Source: Pseudoroseomonas aestuarii (GTDB lineage Bacteria; Pseudomonadota; Alphaproteobacteria; Acetobacterales; Acetobacteraceae). From it: a stretch of 64,000 nt of DNA. Numbering within the stretch: the first letter of the stretch is position 1; each line of letters begins with the position of its first letter. The DNA lies in assembly GCF_042651065.1 (NCBI RefSeq), contig NZ_JBHSCH010000002.1, forward strand, positions 1 to 64,000, read 5' to 3'. Positions 24,236 through 31,762 of the stretch are shown in pieces. The position numbers were made by a program, and so were the translations under genes. The notes beneath the pieces are model-generated. The model searched no databases. It saw nothing but the letters and a program-made list of their open reading frames with translations, and was not told the origin of the DNA.

Positions 24236-25936
24236 ATGCGCGCCGAGGACAATTGGAACAGCCTGCCCGCCCTGATGCTGGGCCTGGCCCGCTCCTGGCC
24301 CGACCGGCCGATGCTGCGCTTCTGGCGCGGGGGCGGCTGGCGCAGCCTGAGCTGGGCCGAATTCGCGCTTCAGGTGGCCGATGTGGCGGCGGGGCTGCGG
24401 GCGCGCGGCGTCTGCCCTGGCGACCGTGTGATGCTGGTGGCCGAGAACCGGCCGGAATTCCTGGTGGCCGATACCGCCATCATGGCGATCGGCGCAGTCT
24501 CGGTGCCGGCCTACACCACCAACACGGTGGCCGACCACGCGCATCTGCTGCGCGATTCCGGCGCCCGCTGCGCCATCGTCTCGACCACCCGGCTGGCCCA
24601 GGCGGTGGCCGAGGCGGCCGGCCTCGGCGGGCTGGACCTGCTGATCTCGATGGAGGATGGCGCCGGCACCGTCTCCTGGGCCGAGCTGACGGCGGTGCAG
24701 GGCGACCTGGCGATGCTGGTGGCCGAGGTGGAGCACATCCCCGCCGGGCGGCTGGCCTGCCTCATCTACACCTCGGGCACCGGCGGCCCGCCCAAGGGCG
24801 TGATGCTGCCGCACCGGGCGATGCTGGCCAAGCGCCAGGGCATCGCCGGCTTCATCCGCCGTCTCGGCCTGCCGCGGGACGCCTGCTACCTCTCCTTCCT
24901 GCCGCTCTCCCATGCCTATGAGCATACGGTGAGCTACCTGCTCTGCTCCTTCGCCATGGAGATCGTCTTCAGCCGCGGCGCCGAGCGGCTGGCGGCGGAG
25001 CTGACCGACATCCGCCCGCAGGTCGTCACCGCCGTGCCGCGGCTGTTCGAGGTGCTGCGGGCGCGCATCCTGGCGCTGGTGGAGAAGCAGAAACCCTGGC
25101 AGCGGCGCCTGTTCGAGCGCGCCCTGCGGCTCGGCCTGCGCCGGCTGGACGGCCCGCCGCTGGGCGCGCTGGAACGGCTGGAGGACGCGGTGCTGGAGCG
25201 GCTGGTGCGCCGGCGCATCCAGGCCCGCTTCGGCGGGCGGCTGGCGGCGCTGGTCTCGGGCGGGGCGCGGCTGGACCCGGAGCTGTCCGGCTTCTTCATG
25301 GCCATGGGCCTGCCGGTGCTGCAGGGCTACGGCCAGACCGAGGCCGGCCCGGTGATCAGCGTGAACGTGCCGTGGGAGAACAACCGGCACGCGGTGGGCC
25401 GCCCGCTGCCGGGGGTGACGCTGCGCATCGCCGAGGATGGCGAGGTGGTCATCCGCGGCCCGCTGGTGATGGATGGCTACTGGAACAACCCGGAGGCCAC
25501 GGCCCAGGCCCTGCGCACCGAGGGCGGCGAGGTGTGGCTGCACACCGGGGATGTGGGCGAGATGGTCGGCCCGGCGCTGCGCATCACCGACCGCAAGCGG
25601 GACTTCATCAAGACGCTGGGCGGCGACATGGTCAGCCCCGCCCGCATCGAGAGCCTGCTGATGGCCGAGCCGGCGATCACCCAGGCGGTGGTGGCCGGCG
25701 AGGGCCGGCCCGGCATCGCCGCCCTGCTGGTGCCCGCCGAGGGCACGGCCGAGGCCGCGCTCGCCGAGGCGGTGCGGCGGGTGAACGGCAAATTGTCGGG
25801 GGTGGAGCGCATCCGGCACTTCGCCACCGTGGCGCCCTTCACGGTGGAGAATGGCCAGCTCACGCCGACCATGAAAATCAAGCGCCGGGTGGTGCTGAAG
25901 GACCACGCGGCGAAGCTCGATCAGCTCTACGGCTGA
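24236..25936 (+). CDS. AMP-dependent long-chain fatty-acid-CoA ligase
   Basis: 566 aa ANL-superfamily enzyme that activates an acid to acyl-AMP and then acyl-CoA. The P-loop-like YTSGTGGPPKGVMLPH starts near residue 178, followed by GYGQTEAGPVIS, HTGDVGEM and DRKRDFIKTLGGDMVSP. The C-terminal TPTMKIKRRVV carries the catalytic lysine region. Its overall resemblance to FadD15-type ligases suggests long-chain fatty acids, but the substrate cannot be read. It is monocistronic, closed by a hairpin at 25940-25964. Confidence 0.88.
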   Translation: MRAEDNWNSLPALMLGLARSWPDRPMLRFWRGGGWRSLSWAEFALQVADVAAGLRARGVCPGDRVMLVAENRPEFLVADTAIMAIGAVSVPAYTTNTVADHAHLLRDSGARCAIVSTTRLAQAVAEAAGLGGLDLLISMEDGAGTVSWAELTAVQGDLAMLVAEVEHIPAGRLACLIYTSGTGGPPKGVMLPHRAMLAKRQGIAGFIRRLGLPRDACYLSFLPLSHAYEHTVSYLLCSFAMEIVFSRGAERLAAELTDIRPQVVTAVPRLFEVLRARILALVEKQKPWQRRLFERALRLGLRRLDGPPLGALERLEDAVLERLVRRRIQARFGGRLAALVSGGARLDPELSGFFMAMGLPVLQGYGQTEAGPVISVNVPWENNRHAVGRPLPGVTLRIAEDGEVVIRGPLVMDGYWNNPEATAQALRTEGGEVWLHTGDVGEMVGPALRITDRKRDFIKTLGGDMVSPARIESLLMAEPAITQAVVAGEGRPGIAALLVPAEGTAEAALAEAVRRVNGKLSGVERIRHFATVAPFTVENGQLTPTMKIKRRVVLKDHAAKLDQLYG

Positions 25937-25939
25937 CCC

Positions 25940-25964
25940 CCATGGCCGGGAAACCCGGCCATGG
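25940..25964. terminator. Bidirectional terminator hairpin
   Basis: CCATGGCCGGG and CCCGGCCATGG form a perfect 11-bp stem with an AAA loop. It lies just after the ligase stop (+) and just after the small minus-strand ORF, where convergent transcription must end. Confidence 0.6.
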
Positions 25965-25972
25965 CCGCTGCC

Positions 25973-26137
25973 TCAGCCGATGGTTTCCATCACGAGGCGG
26001 CGGATCTCGGCCTGCGACAGGCCGGTGGAGGCGCTGCCCTGCACCACCATGGAGGTCTTGTGGGCCTCCGGCATGGTCTGCAGGCGCGGCTCGTTGATAT
26101 GCGTATTCAAGGTAGTCCTATCCTTCTTGGGCGGCAT
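25973..26137 (-). CDS. Small uncharacterised protein (54 aa)
   Basis: Not recognised. The frame runs from ATG 26137 to TGA 25973. A TTG at 26110 with AGGA five bases upstream is an alternative start giving 45 aa. The composition is protein-like, not a shadow: the middle reads PEAHKTSMVVQGSAS and the end SQAEIRRLVMETIG, a short amphipathic helix. It is preceded by a long intergenic region, and its stop abuts a convergent terminator, as for a real transcription unit. No signal peptide or Cys motif. Confidence 0.5.
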   Translation of the reverse strand: MPPKKDRTTLNTHINEPRLQTMPEAHKTSMVVQGSASTGLSQAEIRRLVMETIG

Positions 26138-26410
26138 AGCGAAGGCCGCCGTGGCTTGGTGTCATGTCGTGAAAACCGGCCAAGCCATAGGGCCTGCGGG
26201 GTTCCGCAGGCCAGAACGCCGCCAACCTCAAAGGGTTGCAGACCATTCCTGAAGTGCTTGGGCCGGGAAGAAACCGATATGGTCATGGATGACCAGTGAG
26301 GCGCTAATGGCCGTGCGGTTTCCGTCAGAGGCCTATCTAGAGATCCGCGCCGCCCGAAGCAAGCTCTTTCTGAAGCAAGCTCTTTCTCCGGCCCCCGCCC
26401 TCCGGCGGCC
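26138..26410. other. Intergenic region with hairpin and 16-bp tandem duplication
   Basis: No gene recognised. A strong hairpin GGCCTGCGG/CCGCAGGCC lies near 26190-26212. A perfect tandem repeat of GAAGCAAGCTCTTTCT occupies 26356-26371 and 26372-26387, just downstream of the MFS stop. The part near 26140-26340 is less GC-biased and could be the 5' UTR and promoter of the small minus-strand ORF, or a small RNA. Confidence 0.4.
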
Positions 26411-27745
26411 TCAGCGTGGCGGCGGCAGCTCCTGCCCCGGCTCCGGCTCCGGCGCCGCCGCCTCGGCCAGGGCCTCCTGCGCGGCGGCCTCTTCGCGCTC
26501 CACCGCCGCCTCCTGCGCCACGGCCACCAGCTCGGTGCTGACCGGCTGCACGGGCATGACGAGGAAGTCCTCCTTCGCCTCCGGCGCGGCGCGCTGGCGC
26601 ATGCGGTAGAGGCCCCACAGCGCGATCAGCAGCTGGGCGGACAGGATCAGCCAGCCGAGGCCCGGATTGCCCAGCGTGGTCATGGCCGTGCCGCCGATGA
26701 TCGGGCCCAGCGCCGAGCCGGCGCCCCACAGGATCAGCAGCCCGCCCGAGGCGGCGGCGAACTCGCCCGGCGGCACGTGGTCGTTCACATGCGCCAGGAT
26801 CAGGCTGTAGCCGGGGATCACCATGGCGCCGAACAGCGCTACCAGGCTGTAGGCCATCCAGCGCGGCGGGTCCTCGGGCACCAGCAGCACCATCCACAGC
26901 AGCGCCGCCGTGGACAGGATGGACAGGCCGACGATCAGCCCGCGCCGGTCGATGCGGTCGGACAGCCAGCCCACCGGCCAGGTGGCGGCGAAGCCGCCCA
27001 GCGAGCCGCAGGCCATGAACACCGCCACCGCCGCCGCCTCCAGCCCCAGCCGCTGCGCGAAGAGCGGCCCGAGCGCGTAATAGGCGCCGGTGCTGATGCC
27101 GCTGAGGAAGGCCGCCACCACGCCGAAGGGCGACTGCCCGTAGAGACGGCCGAGATTCAGCTCGGCGTCGCCATCCGGCTGCGCCGGCGCCTGGGCGCGG
27201 GAGAGCACCACCGGCACCAGGGCGAAGGAGATGATCATGGAGATGACGCAGAACAGCGCGAAGCCGCGCGGCGAACCCATGGTCAGCAGCATCTGCCCGG
27301 CCACGCCGGCAATCATGCCGGTCATGCCGTAGACGCTGAGGATCTGCCCGCGCACGGAGGCGTTGGCGGCGCCGTTCAGCCAGCTTTCCACCACGATGAA
27401 CAGGCCGGCGAAGCAGAAGCCGGTGAGCGCCCGCGTCACCGGCCAGACCCAGGGGTCCATCGCCAGCAGGTGCAGCAGCGGCGCCATGGAGGCGATGGCG
27501 GCCAGCGCCGCGAAGGCCCGCGTGTGCCCCACCATCCGCACCAGCCGCCCGCCGCGCAGCGAGCCCAGCATCAGCCCGACATAGAAGCCGGAGCCGACCA
27601 GGCCGATCTCGGTGGCGGTGAATCCCTCCAGCCCGCCGCGCACGGCCAGCAGGGAGGATTGCAGCGTGTTGCCCATCTGCAGCAGCGCGTAGCCGAACAG
27701 CAGGGCAAAGACGGTGGCCAGGGTGCTGGCGAGGGAGGATGGCAC
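26411..27745 (-). CDS. MFS transporter (YcaD-like)
   Basis: 444 aa with about 12 hydrophobic segments. YcaD-type features are SLRGGRLVRMVGHTRAFA in the first half and VGWLSDRIDRRGLIVG between the halves. The C-terminal 55 residues form a Glu/Ala/Pro-rich cytoplasmic tail. The substrate is unknown. It stands alone; gapR is 165 bp upstream in the same orientation. Confidence 0.82.
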   Translation of the reverse strand: MPSSLASTLATVFALLFGYALLQMGNTLQSSLLAVRGGLEGFTATEIGLVGSGFYVGLMLGSLRGGRLVRMVGHTRAFAALAAIASMAPLLHLLAMDPWVWPVTRALTGFCFAGLFIVVESWLNGAANASVRGQILSVYGMTGMIAGVAGQMLLTMGSPRGFALFCVISMIISFALVPVVLSRAQAPAQPDGDAELNLGRLYGQSPFGVVAAFLSGISTGAYYALGPLFAQRLGLEAAAVAVFMACGSLGGFAATWPVGWLSDRIDRRGLIVGLSILSTAALLWMVLLVPEDPPRWMAYSLVALFGAMVIPGYSLILAHVNDHVPPGEFAAASGGLLILWGAGSALGPIIGGTAMTTLGNPGLGWLILSAQLLIALWGLYRMRQRAAPEAKEDFLVMPVQPVSTELVAVAQEAAVEREEAAAQEALAEAAAPEPEPGQELPPPR

Positions 27746-27910
27746 GGCAAGGCTCCGCGGCGTGCAAGGGGCCGGGAGGCCCCGTGGGAGGGCGGCCCGC
27801 TACGATTCCGCCAGCATGGCGGCGCGCGGCGCACCGGCCCCCAAGGGGCGGCGCGGGGTGGCGGCCGCGCCCCACGCCGCCCTTGCGGGCTGGCGCGGGG
27901 CGCGGGCGCA

Positions 27911-28213
27911 TCACATGCCGAGGGCGCGGCGGTAGAGATCGAGCAGGGTCTCCTGCTCCTCCACCTCGGCCGGCTCCTGCTTGCGGATGCGCAGGATCTG
28001 CTTGATCACCTTCACCTCGAAGCCGGCCGACTTGGCCTCGGCGAAGATGTCCTTGATGTCGTCGGCGAGGGCCTTGCGCTCCTCCTCCAGCCGCTCCACC
28101 CGCTCGATGATCGAGCGCAGGCGGTCGGCGGCGATGCCGCCCACTTCCGCCTCGGGATCGGCCTCCTGGCGCTCGCGGCTGGCCTGGGCCTCCTGCGCGT
28201 CGAAATCGCTCAT
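27911..28213 (-). CDS. gapR: GapR, nucleoid-associated protein for overtwisted DNA (DUF2312)
   Basis: 100 aa. The C-terminal three-quarters (AADRLRSIIERVERLEEER and KALADDIKDIFAEAKSAGFE) match DUF2312, whose Caulobacter member GapR encircles positively supercoiled DNA and helps type II topoisomerases. A short acidic N-terminal tail precedes it. I chose ATG 28213 over the adjacent ATG 28216 because GGAG is then six bases upstream. Confidence 0.93.
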   Translation of the reverse strand: MSDFDAQEAQASRERQEADPEAEVGGIAADRLRSIIERVERLEEERKALADDIKDIFAEAKSAGFEVKVIKQILRIRKQEPAEVEEQETLLDLYRRALGM

Positions 28214-28271
28214 CATCGTCTCCAGAAACGGACCAGACCCGGCGCCGGAAGGCGGCGCCGGAGGGGCGCGG

Positions 28272-28299
28272 GTATAGCGGCGCCGGCCAGGGCGGGCAA
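28272..28299 (-). promoter_or_regulatory. Candidate gapR promoter
   Basis: On the minus strand TTGCCC (28299-28294), a 16-bp spacer and CTATAC (28277-28272) fit the alphaproteobacterial housekeeping pattern. A stem CCGGCGCC/GGCGCCGG (28239-28261) would then lie in the 5' UTR. Confidence 0.35.
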
Positions 28300-28350
28300 A
28301 TGGATCGGGACTGCGCCCCTCCCCCCTCTCCCGCTTCCCGGCACCCCGGT

Positions 28351-28659
28351 TCAGTGCCCCGGATTGCTGGCCGCGAACTTCGCCTTCTGCTCGGCCGAGG
28401 CCTCCTTCTGGTGCTTCGCCTGCCACTCCTTGTAGGGCATGCCGTAGATGGCCTCGCGCGCCTCCGGGTCCGGCAGGGCGATGCCGCGCGCCTCGGCGGC
28501 CTCGCGGTACCAGCGGCTGAGGCAGTTCCGGCAGAAGCCGGAGAGGTTCATCAGGTCGATGTTCTGCACATCCGTCCGCTCCCGCAGGTGCTCGACGAGG
28601 CGGCGGAAGGCGGCGGCCTCCAGCTCGGTGCGGGTGGCGGGGTCGATCTCGGTGGTCAT
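28351..28659 (-). CDS. DUF1244 family protein
   Basis: 102 aa, the usual length for this small cytoplasmic alphaproteobacterial/proteobacterial family. The signature VQNIDLMNLSGFCRNCLSRW with two Cys and the downstream YGMPYKEWQAKHQ are both intact. A structural-genomics family without an assigned function; the Cys pair suggests metal or redox chemistry. It may be co-transcribed with gapR downstream (137 bp, containing a candidate gapR promoter). Confidence 0.88.
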   Translation of the reverse strand: MTTEIDPATRTELEAAAFRRLVEHLRERTDVQNIDLMNLSGFCRNCLSRWYREAAEARGIALPDPEAREAIYGMPYKEWQAKHQKEASAEQKAKFAASNPGH

Positions 28660-28821
28660 GGCATGGGCCTCCTTGCTCAGCGCCCAAGGTGGGGCCGGCA
28701 CCACCCTCCTGCCAAGGCACCCCCCTGACGCGAGGCCCCCCGTGCCCCATATCGGGGAGGACTGCCCTGCCCCGCGCGGGGTCCTTCTCCATCCCCGCAA
28801 CCCGCCTGGGGAGGCATATCC

Positions 28822-29835
28822 ATGATCCGCTACTCCGTCCTCGACCTCGCGCCCATCAAGCAGGGCGAGGAAGCCAGCCACGCCTTCCACAACGCCCGGG
28901 ACCTGGCGCAGCACGCCGAGCGCCTGGGCTACCATCGCTTCTGGCTGGCCGAGCACCACAACATGCCGGGCATCGCCAGCGCCGCCACGGCGGTGGTGAT
29001 CGGCCATGTGGCGGCCGGCACCTCCACCATCCGCGTGGGCTCGGGCGGGGTGATGCTGCCCAACCACGCGCCGCTGGTCATCGCCGAGCAGTTCGGCACG
29101 CTGAACGCCCTCTTCCCTGGCCGCATCGACCTCGGCCTCGGCCGCGCGCCGGGCACCGACATGCGGACCGCCCGCGCGCTCCGGCGCAACCTCTCCGGCG
29201 ACGTGGACAGCTTCCCGCAGGATGTGGTGGAGCTGCGCGCCTGGTTCGCGCCGGTGCAGCCCGGCCAGCCGGTGCAGGCGGTGCCGGGCGGCGGCATGGA
29301 GGTGCCGCTCTGGCTGCTGGGCTCCAGCCTCTACAGCGCGCAACTGGCGGCGGCGCTGGGGCTGCCCTTCGCCTTCGCCTCGCATTTCGCGCCGCAGGCG
29401 ATGATGCAGGCGTTGGAAATCTATCGCGAGGGCTTCCGCCCCTCCGCCCAGCTCGACCGCCCCTACAGCATGGCGGCGATGAACATCTTCGCTGCCGACA
29501 CGGATGCGGAGGGCGAACGCCTGTTCACCTCCCTGCAGCAGCAGTTCCTGAACCTGCGCCGCGGCACGCCGGGCAAGCTGCCGCCGCCGGCCGAGGATGT
29601 GGCGGCGCTGCAGCACGAGGCCCGCTATGCCGGCGTCGGCCAGAGCCTCTCCTGCTCGGCGGTGGGGTCACCCGAGACGGTGCGGCGCCAGATCGGGGAA
29701 TTCGTGGAGAAGACGGGCGTGGACGAGCTGATGCTGACCGGGCAGATCTACGATCACACGGCCCGGCTTCGTTCCTTCAGCATCGCCGCCGAGATCTGCC
29801 GCGAGCTGGTGCGGCAGCCCGAAGCGGCGCACTGA
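28822..29835 (+). CDS. LLM-class flavin-dependent oxidoreductase (luciferase-like monooxygenase)
   Basis: 337 aa. The N-terminal YSVLDLAPIKQGEEASHAF and HRFWLAEHHNMPGIASAA are the standard start of the MsnO8/YhbW-type subgroup. VGSGGVMLPNHAPLVIAEQFG and DLGLGRAPGTD continue the flavin-binding barrel. It would use reduced FMN and O2, but the substrate is not predictable. Monocistronic, with the next gene convergent. Confidence 0.88.
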   Translation: MIRYSVLDLAPIKQGEEASHAFHNARDLAQHAERLGYHRFWLAEHHNMPGIASAATAVVIGHVAAGTSTIRVGSGGVMLPNHAPLVIAEQFGTLNALFPGRIDLGLGRAPGTDMRTARALRRNLSGDVDSFPQDVVELRAWFAPVQPGQPVQAVPGGGMEVPLWLLGSSLYSAQLAAALGLPFAFASHFAPQAMMQALEIYREGFRPSAQLDRPYSMAAMNIFAADTDAEGERLFTSLQQQFLNLRRGTPGKLPPPAEDVAALQHEARYAGVGQSLSCSAVGSPETVRRQIGEFVEKTGVDELMLTGQIYDHTARLRSFSIAAEICRELVRQPEAAH

Positions 29836-29886
29836 ACCGTCAGGCGCCGATCCTTGCCGCCCCTGCGGCCTTCCGGGAGGAAGGCC

Positions 29887-30330
29887 TCAGGGGTTCTGCT
29901 CCGTGTGATCGACATCCTCGCCCGCATCCCGCCCATAGGCGCGGAGTGGGGCACCAGGGGGGTGGAGGACGGGATCGCCGCCTTCGGCACGCTCGAGGTG
30001 CGATTTCAGGCTCTGCAGGGCCGCCTCCATGCCGTGCGCCAGGGCCTCCTGGGGCGTCTCCCGCTCCGTGGGGTCGTTGGGCTGGGCGGTGTCGGTGCCG
30101 AGCGTCAGGAAAAGGCGGGCCACCTTTCCCTCGCCCTCCACCCGCCACTCGCCGCTCGGAGCGAACGGCCAGCGCACCGTGAGGGCGGCCTTGTCCGCAG
30201 AGAGCTTGCCCTCCGGCGGGCCGGTCTCCTCGCGCCGAAGGTGGGGCAGCCATTCCCGCCAGTGGCGGATGTCCGCCACATAGGCGAAGACCTCGGCGGC
30301 GGGACGGCTGATGGTGATGCTCTGTTGCAT
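29887..30330 (-). CDS. SRPBCC (START-like) family protein
   Basis: 147 aa. The N-terminus QSITISRPAAEVFAYVADIRHWREWLPHL is the classic first strand/helix of polyketide-cyclase/START-fold proteins, which bind hydrophobic ligands. The C-terminal about 25 residues are polar and probably disordered. It lies 70 bp downstream of the aminotransferase on the same strand. Function unknown. Confidence 0.75.
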   Translation of the reverse strand: MQQSITISRPAAEVFAYVADIRHWREWLPHLRREETGPPEGKLSADKAALTVRWPFAPSGEWRVEGEGKVARLFLTLGTDTAQPNDPTERETPQEALAHGMEAALQSLKSHLERAEGGDPVLHPPGAPLRAYGRDAGEDVDHTEQNP

Positions 30331-30400
30331 GATGCCATCAACGCGCCGCCGCGATGCCGGTTGCTGGCGGGGCGTCGCCGCCCCGCTGGCGTTCAGGCGT

Positions 30401-31585
30401 TCAGGCGTTGCCGGAGAGGTAGTCCATGGCGGCCTTCACGCCGCCTTCCTTGTGCGGCACGCCGGCGATGCGCAGCCCCATCTCGACGCCCGAGAGCGTG
30501 CCCATCAGCGCCAGGTCGTTGAAGTCGCCCAGGTGGCCGATGCGGAACACCCGGTCGTTCAGCCGCCCGAGGCCATTGCCGAGCGACATGTTGAACTTCT
30601 CCAGGATGGCGGCGCGCAGCGCGTTGGCCGAGTGGCCCTCCGGCAGCCGCACGGCGGTCAGCACGGAGGAATAGTGGCGCGGGTCCTCGCACTGCACCTC
30701 CAGCCCCCAGGCGCGCACGGCGCGGCGGGTGGCCTCGGCGTGGCGGTCGTGGCGGGCGAAGACGTTCTCCAGCCCCTCGGCCAGCAGCAGGTCCAGCGCC
30801 GTGTCCAGCGCGTAGAGCATGTTGGTGGCCGGGGTGTAGGGGAAGTAGCCGGTGGCGTTGGAGGCGATCATCGGCTTCCAGTCCCAGAAGCTGCGCGGCA
30901 GCTTCGCACCCTCGCTGGCCTTCAGCGCCTTCTCGGAGACAGCGTTGAAGGACAGGCCCGGCGGCAGCATCAGCCCCTTCTGGCTGCCCGAGACGGTGAC
31001 ATCGACGCCCCATTCGTCATGCCGGTAGTCCATCGAGCCGAGCGAGGAGATGGTGTCCACCAGCAGCAGCGCCGGGTGGCCGGTGGCGTCCATCGCCGCC
31101 CGCACCTCGGCGATGCGCGAGGTGCAGCCCGTGCTGGTCTCGTTGTGCACGACGCAGACGGCCTTGATGGCGTGCGCCGTATCCGCCCGCAGCCGGGCCT
31201 CGATGCCGGGCACGTCGGCGGCGCGGCGCCAGTCGGTCTGGATCAGCTCGGGCTTCAGCCCCAGCCGCTCGGCCATCTCGCGCCAGAGGAAGGCGAACTG
31301 CCCCGTCTCGCACATCAGCACCGTGTCGCCGGGGGAGAGGGTGTTGACCAGCGCCGCCTCCCACGCGCCCGTGCCGGAGGCGGGGTAGATGATCACCGGC
31401 TGCTCGGTCTTGAAGACCTGCTTCACCTTCTCCAGCAGCTGCTTGCCGAACAGGCCGAAATCCGGGCCGCGATGGTCCATGGTCGGGTTGTCCATGGCGC
31501 GCAGCACGCGGTCCGGCACGTTGGAAGGCCCCGGGATCTGCAGGAAATGCCGGCCGGCGGTGGGCTTGGACTGGAAATAGGCCAT
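30401..31585 (-). CDS. Alanine/serine-glyoxylate aminotransferase family protein
   Basis: 394 aa class V PLP enzyme. The PLP lysine is Lys203 in VSGSQKGLMLPPGLSF. The upstream YPASGTGAWEAAL and LLVDTISSLGSMDY supply the phosphate-binding and Asp motifs. The N-terminal FLQIPGPSNVPDRVLRAMD is typical of serine-glyoxylate or alanine-glyoxylate aminotransferases. The start at 31585 has GGAAGGAA upstream. It is divergent from a large 2-hydroxyacid dehydrogenase, suggesting a glyoxylate/glycolate theme. On the minus strand a perfect TATAAT (31685-31680) lies in the shared 177-bp gap, but with no good -35. Confidence 0.9.
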   Translation of the reverse strand: MAYFQSKPTAGRHFLQIPGPSNVPDRVLRAMDNPTMDHRGPDFGLFGKQLLEKVKQVFKTEQPVIIYPASGTGAWEAALVNTLSPGDTVLMCETGQFAFLWREMAERLGLKPELIQTDWRRAADVPGIEARLRADTAHAIKAVCVVHNETSTGCTSRIAEVRAAMDATGHPALLLVDTISSLGSMDYRHDEWGVDVTVSGSQKGLMLPPGLSFNAVSEKALKASEGAKLPRSFWDWKPMIASNATGYFPYTPATNMLYALDTALDLLLAEGLENVFARHDRHAEATRRAVRAWGLEVQCEDPRHYSSVLTAVRLPEGHSANALRAAILEKFNMSLGNGLGRLNDRVFRIGHLGDFNDLALMGTLSGVEMGLRIAGVPHKEGGVKAAMDYLSGNA

Positions 31586-31762
31586 GGATCGCTTCCTTCC
31601 CTGGACGGGCTGATGGCCCGATCTCTTACGGGCGGTCCATGTGCCGCGCCAATGAGTTCGGCTCGTGGGATTGATGAGCATTATAGATCGGACAGGAGCG
31701 CCCGGCTGCGCTAGGGAGAAGGCACTCTCCTGCCCCGCAGGCTGCCACCCAGGGAACGCCCG

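Noticed and set aside
26138..26410. tRNA or structured RNA gene in the gap
   Set aside because: One good hairpin but no cloverleaf, and no riboswitch consensus that I can recognise.
31680..31685. Perfect TATAAT on the minus strand in the 31586-31762 gap
   Set aside because: No acceptable -35 at 16-18 bp, so not listed as a promoter on its own.
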